The translations under genes were made by a program, and so were the position numbers. From Lentisphaeria bacterium (GTDB lineage: Bacteria; Verrucomicrobiota; Lentisphaeria; JABSQK01; UBA12247), in contig DMTJ01000374.1 in NCBI GenBank assembly GCA_003477185.1, positions 1-9,829 on the forward strand: 9,829 bases of DNA. The letters are read 5' to 3'. The notes beneath the pieces are model-generated. The model was not told the origin of the DNA and ran no database searches. It saw nothing but the letters and a program-made list of their open reading frames with translations. This document shows positions 7,076 through 9,829 of this stretch, piece after piece; positions within the stretch are counted from its first letter, which is position 1, and every line of letters begins with the position of its first letter.

Positions 7076-9709
7076 TTGAGGGGGCTGCTAGCATTCCTGA
7101 TCCGGCGAGCACTGCGTGTCCGCTACGACATTTCCTTCGAAGGCCTCGACCAAATTCGCGGCCAAAAAGGCGTATTCATCCTACCAAATCATCCCGCCGA
7201 GATGGATCCGGTGATCATGTCCTGCTTTCTCTGGAGCCAACTCACACCGCATCCAGTCCCAATCGAGGACGTCTTCGAAATGCCAGGCGTAAACTGGCTG
7301 ATGAAGCAAGCTGGTGCGATTCCCATGCCCAACATGGACTCCGGCGCGGGGCCGTATAAACGCCTTCGCGTCGAGAAGTCGATTGCGAACATCGCAACGC
7401 TCCTCGCCGACGGCGAAAATGTCCTCCTATATCCAGCTGGACGGCTGATGCGGGGCGAGCTAGAAGACCTGCGCTCTACCAGCGCCGTAGCCGATATCCT
7501 CGCCCAAGTACCTCAAGCAAAAATACTGCGCGTGCGCATCCGCGGGCTACTCGGCAGCTCATTCTCCTGGGTTGCCCATCAGAACAGGCCACCACTCGGC
7601 AGCATGCTGCTGCGAGGAATCAAGTATGCCCTAGCAAACCTGCTCCTGTTCTGCCCAAAGCGCAAAGTCACCGTCACAGTCGAACTCTGCGATCCAGCCG
7701 ATGTGCCGGCGGAGCGCGTCGCCCTCAATCGCTGGCTCGAAAACTGGTATAATGAGCCCGGCCCGGAGCCATTGACCCAAGTCTCCTACCTCTGCTGGAC
7801 GGAACGACTTTTTCCCTATCAGGAGCAGGCTGAGCAGGACCAAGTCGACCTCACGCAGATTGATGCTTCGATCCGCGCCCAGGTTTGCGCAGAGCTCGCG
7901 CGGCTTTCCGGCCGCGAGCCCGACGAGGTCCAGCCTGGCCAGTCTATCGAGCGTGATCTTGACCTAGACTCCTTAGCCTCCGCCGACCTTGTCAGCTGGA
8001 TTGACGAGACCTTCCACGTCAGCGATGTCGACAACGCCGATCTCAGGCGTGTCTCGGATGTCATGGCCGCTGCTGCCCACTTACTCAAGGGAAGCCAAGA
8101 CGGAGCTCTCCCCCCCCAAAAAGGTTGGGAGGAAGCCCGCCGGCCGCAGCTACGCGCTCCTGCCCTGGACCAGAGCATCGTCGAGAACTTCCTTTGGACC
8201 ACCACCCGCATGGGGCCATACGTCGCCATGGCCGACCCTGCCCGAGGTGCCGTGAGCTACGCGCAGGCACGAATCGCAGTGATTCTCCTGGCAGAGGTCA
8301 TCCGGACGCGAGAAGAACAAAACATCGGCATCATGCTCCCAGCAGCCTGCGGCACAAACCTACTTATTATGGCTACCATGCTAGCGGGCAAGACTCCCGT
8401 CTTGATCAACTGGACCGTCGGGGACACCAACCTGCGCCATGTGATCGAGATTGCTGGTGTGAAAGTCATCTACACCTCAGAAGCCTTCCTGGATCGGCTC
8501 GACGCCATTGACTTCGACTACCTCGCCGCCTTCATCCAGCCTCTCGAAGTCCTCAAGGGGGTCCTCACTCTCGGCCGCAAGCTCAGCGCCCTACGCAAAG
8601 CCAAGCAGACCGACAGCGACATTCTTGCGCACTTCGCACACGAACGAGACCTCGACAAGCCTGCCGTCATCCTCTTCACGAGCGGATCAGAGTCCGTCCC
8701 GAAGGGCGTACCACTGAGCCATCGCAACATCCTGGCAAATGTCACCGGCTGCATGCAGCACGTAGCCCTCGACAGCAGCGACATTCTATACGGCTTTCTG
8801 CCCCCCTTCCATTCGTTTGGCTTCACCGTCACCTCCATGCTTCCCCTCCTGTCTGGGCTCAAGGTCTGCTACCATCCCAACCCCACCGAAAGCAGGCGCC
8901 TCGCCTCCGGCATCGCCCGCTGGCAGGCCACCCTCATCTGTGGCACCCCCACATTCGTCGCTGGCATCTGCCGCGCTGCTGAGCCTAGCCAACTCCACTC
9001 GCTGCGACTCATTCTCACCGGCGCGGAAAAAACCCCAGACTCACTCTTCCAGGCCCTGGCGACACAGGCACCCGGCGCCGCCCTGCTCGAAGGCTACGGA
9101 ATCACCGAGTGCGCCCCCGTTCTCACCCTCAATCAAGCACAGCTTCCGCGTTGTGGGGTCGGGGCCCCGCTCGGCGACGTCCAGATCCAGATCGTCCATC
9201 CCGAGACCCACGAACCCGTCCCTCCTGGCGGCCAAGGCCTCATCCTGGTGCGTGGCCCCAGTATTTTCGCCGGCTACCTGGCGCTACCAGAGAATAATCC
9301 CTTCCTCCAACATGACGGTTCCTCCTGGTACAACACTGGGGACCTCGGCTTCCTCAATGAACTGGGCCAGCTCACCCTATCCGGCCGACTCAAACGCTTC
9401 GTCAAGATTGCTGGCGAGATGATCAGCCTGCCCGCGATGGAGGCCGCCCTCCTGGCCGCCTGGCAGCCAGCGGATGACGCCGAGGGCCCTGCCCTCGCCA
9501 TCGTCGCCTACGAGGCCGATGGCGAGCGTCCCGAGCTAGTCTTGGGCACCATCTTCGACAAAGATCAAGACGCTGCCAATGAAGCGCTACGCGAAGCCGG
9601 CTTTGGCAGTCTCGCCCGCGTCCGCCGCGTCGTCACCGTACCCGAGATTCCCCAGCTAGGTTCCGGCAAGACCGACTACCGCAGCCTGAAAGCGGCGCTC
9701 GCTACCTAG
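7076..9709 (+). CDS. Fused acyltransferase - acyl carrier domain - Aas-like acyl-ACP synthetase
   Basis: This 877-residue multidomain lipid enzyme is read from a TTG. An in-frame stop at 7037 limits extension, and the N-terminus (RGLLAFLIRRALRVRYDISFEGLD) looks like the usual beginning of this acyltransferase class. Residues 1-235 are a PlsC-type glycerolipid acyltransferase: HX4D box at NHPAEMD (His39, Asp44) and a substrate box at YPAGRLMRGE (119-128). Residues about 260-338 are an acyl carrier domain with the phosphopantetheine serine in LDLDSL (Ser299). Residues about 360-877 are an AMP-forming acyl ligase: P-loop FTSGSESVPKG (534-544), LEGYGITECAP (671-681), YNTGD (752-756), RLKRFVKIAGEM (771-782) and the C-terminal lysine in LGSGKTDY (Lys865). 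The ligase closely resembles the synthetase half of E. coli Aas (lysophosphatidylethanolamine acyltransferase/acyl-ACP synthetase), but Aas has no internal carrier domain. The likely role is activating free fatty acid, loading the carrier and acylating a lysophospholipid at the inner membrane. No upstream Shine-Dalgarno is strong. All core motifs are intact, so I expect an active enzyme. Confidence 0.93.
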   Translation: MRGLLAFLIRRALRVRYDISFEGLDQIRGQKGVFILPNHPAEMDPVIMSCFLWSQLTPHPVPIEDVFEMPGVNWLMKQAGAIPMPNMDSGAGPYKRLRVEKSIANIATLLADGENVLLYPAGRLMRGELEDLRSTSAVADILAQVPQAKILRVRIRGLLGSSFSWVAHQNRPPLGSMLLRGIKYALANLLLFCPKRKVTVTVELCDPADVPAERVALNRWLENWYNEPGPEPLTQVSYLCWTERLFPYQEQAEQDQVDLTQIDASIRAQVCAELARLSGREPDEVQPGQSIERDLDLDSLASADLVSWIDETFHVSDVDNADLRRVSDVMAAAAHLLKGSQDGALPPQKGWEEARRPQLRAPALDQSIVENFLWTTTRMGPYVAMADPARGAVSYAQARIAVILLAEVIRTREEQNIGIMLPAACGTNLLIMATMLAGKTPVLINWTVGDTNLRHVIEIAGVKVIYTSEAFLDRLDAIDFDYLAAFIQPLEVLKGVLTLGRKLSALRKAKQTDSDILAHFAHERDLDKPAVILFTSGSESVPKGVPLSHRNILANVTGCMQHVALDSSDILYGFLPPFHSFGFTVTSMLPLLSGLKVCYHPNPTESRRLASGIARWQATLICGTPTFVAGICRAAEPSQLHSLRLILTGAEKTPDSLFQALATQAPGAALLEGYGITECAPVLTLNQAQLPRCGVGAPLGDVQIQIVHPETHEPVPPGGQGLILVRGPSIFAGYLALPENNPFLQHDGSSWYNTGDLGFLNELGQLTLSGRLKRFVKIAGEMISLPAMEAALLAAWQPADDAEGPALAIVAYEADGERPELVLGTIFDKDQDAANEALREAGFGSLARVRRVVTVPEIPQLGSGKTDYRSLKAALAT

Positions 9710-9718
9710 CCAGCCAGC

Positions 9719-9801
9719 CATCCCGGAAGGATGAACGAACGTAGCCGGTGGTGCAACCACCGGTCCCCAACCACCACCGATCCGCGCCCCGGATGGGGCG
9801 C
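9719..9801. repeat. Triple-hairpin REP-like intergenic element
   Basis: Three perfect small inverted repeats follow one another just after the acyltransferase stop codon. They are CATCC/GGATG with a five-base loop (9719-9733), CCGGTGGT/ACCACCGG with a GCA loop (9745-9763), and GCGCCCC/GGGGCGC with a GGAT loop (9784-9801). I recall sequences of the form 'GTAGCCGGTGGT..ACCACCGG' followed by a GC-rich hairpin as dispersed intergenic repeats in Planctomycetota and Verrucomicrobiota, but could not check this. There is no T-run after any stem, so a classical intrinsic terminator is not seen, though the hairpins could stabilise the mRNA 3' end or slow polymerase. The rest of 9710-9829 holds no gene that I can support. 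Confidence 0.6.
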
Positions 9802-9829
9802 CAGAATGCGTGGCCAGCGCAGCACCTTC

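Noticed and set aside
9708..9719. (AGCC)3 tandem repeat overlapping the acyltransferase stop codon
   Set aside because: Three copies of a four-base unit is too short to be meaningful in GC-rich DNA.
1..9829. CRISPR array, insertion sequence, tRNA or rRNA gene, phage or toxin-antitoxin genes
   Set aside because: No regular spaced repeats, no transposase or integrase motifs, no tRNA cloverleaf and no rRNA-like stretches were seen; nearly all of the window is accounted for by five coding regions.

Overview
The window reads as bacterial chromosome from a moderately GC-rich Gram-negative organism. The best guess is a member of the Planctomycetota-Verrucomicrobiota group, more likely Verrucomicrobiota. 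The guess rests on three things: an Aas-like acyltransferase with an inserted acyl carrier domain, AsmA-like and Sel1-repeat envelope proteins, and a triple-hairpin element at the right edge of a kind I recall as dispersed in those genomes. No rRNA, tRNA or other taxonomic marker is present, so this is inference.

From 6786 down to the left edge, four genes run on the minus strand, tightly packed like one operon. They encode (i) a 245-residue single-span membrane protein with a periplasmic beta-rich domain; (ii) an 828-residue Sel1-repeat protein ending in a trypsin-like domain whose catalytic Asp and Ser positions carry Asn and Asp, so probably a pseudoprotease; (iii) a 580-residue secreted protein with TPR-like helices followed by a short WD40-like beta region, overlapping gene ii by 32 bases; and (iv) an AsmA/DUF748-like protein that leaves the window after 600 codons. 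All four have an N-terminal membrane or export segment, so the operon's products appear to belong to the cell envelope.

A 289-base divergent intergenic region (6787-7075) separates this operon from a plus-strand gene (7076-9709). That gene encodes one 877-residue polypeptide with a PlsC-type acyltransferase, an acyl carrier domain and an Aas-type acyl-ACP synthetase, and it resembles a self-contained lysophospholipid acylation machine. The last 120 bases hold no gene; they carry three closely spaced hairpins that look like a REP-type or dispersed palindromic element.

AsmA-family proteins in other bacteria help move phospholipid to, or maintain, the outer membrane, and Aas-type enzymes re-acylate lysophospholipid. 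A working hypothesis is therefore that the divergent pair of units serves envelope lipid homeostasis, with the Sel1/pseudoprotease and TPR/WD40-like proteins as scaffolds. The shared function is inferred from adjacency and family knowledge only.
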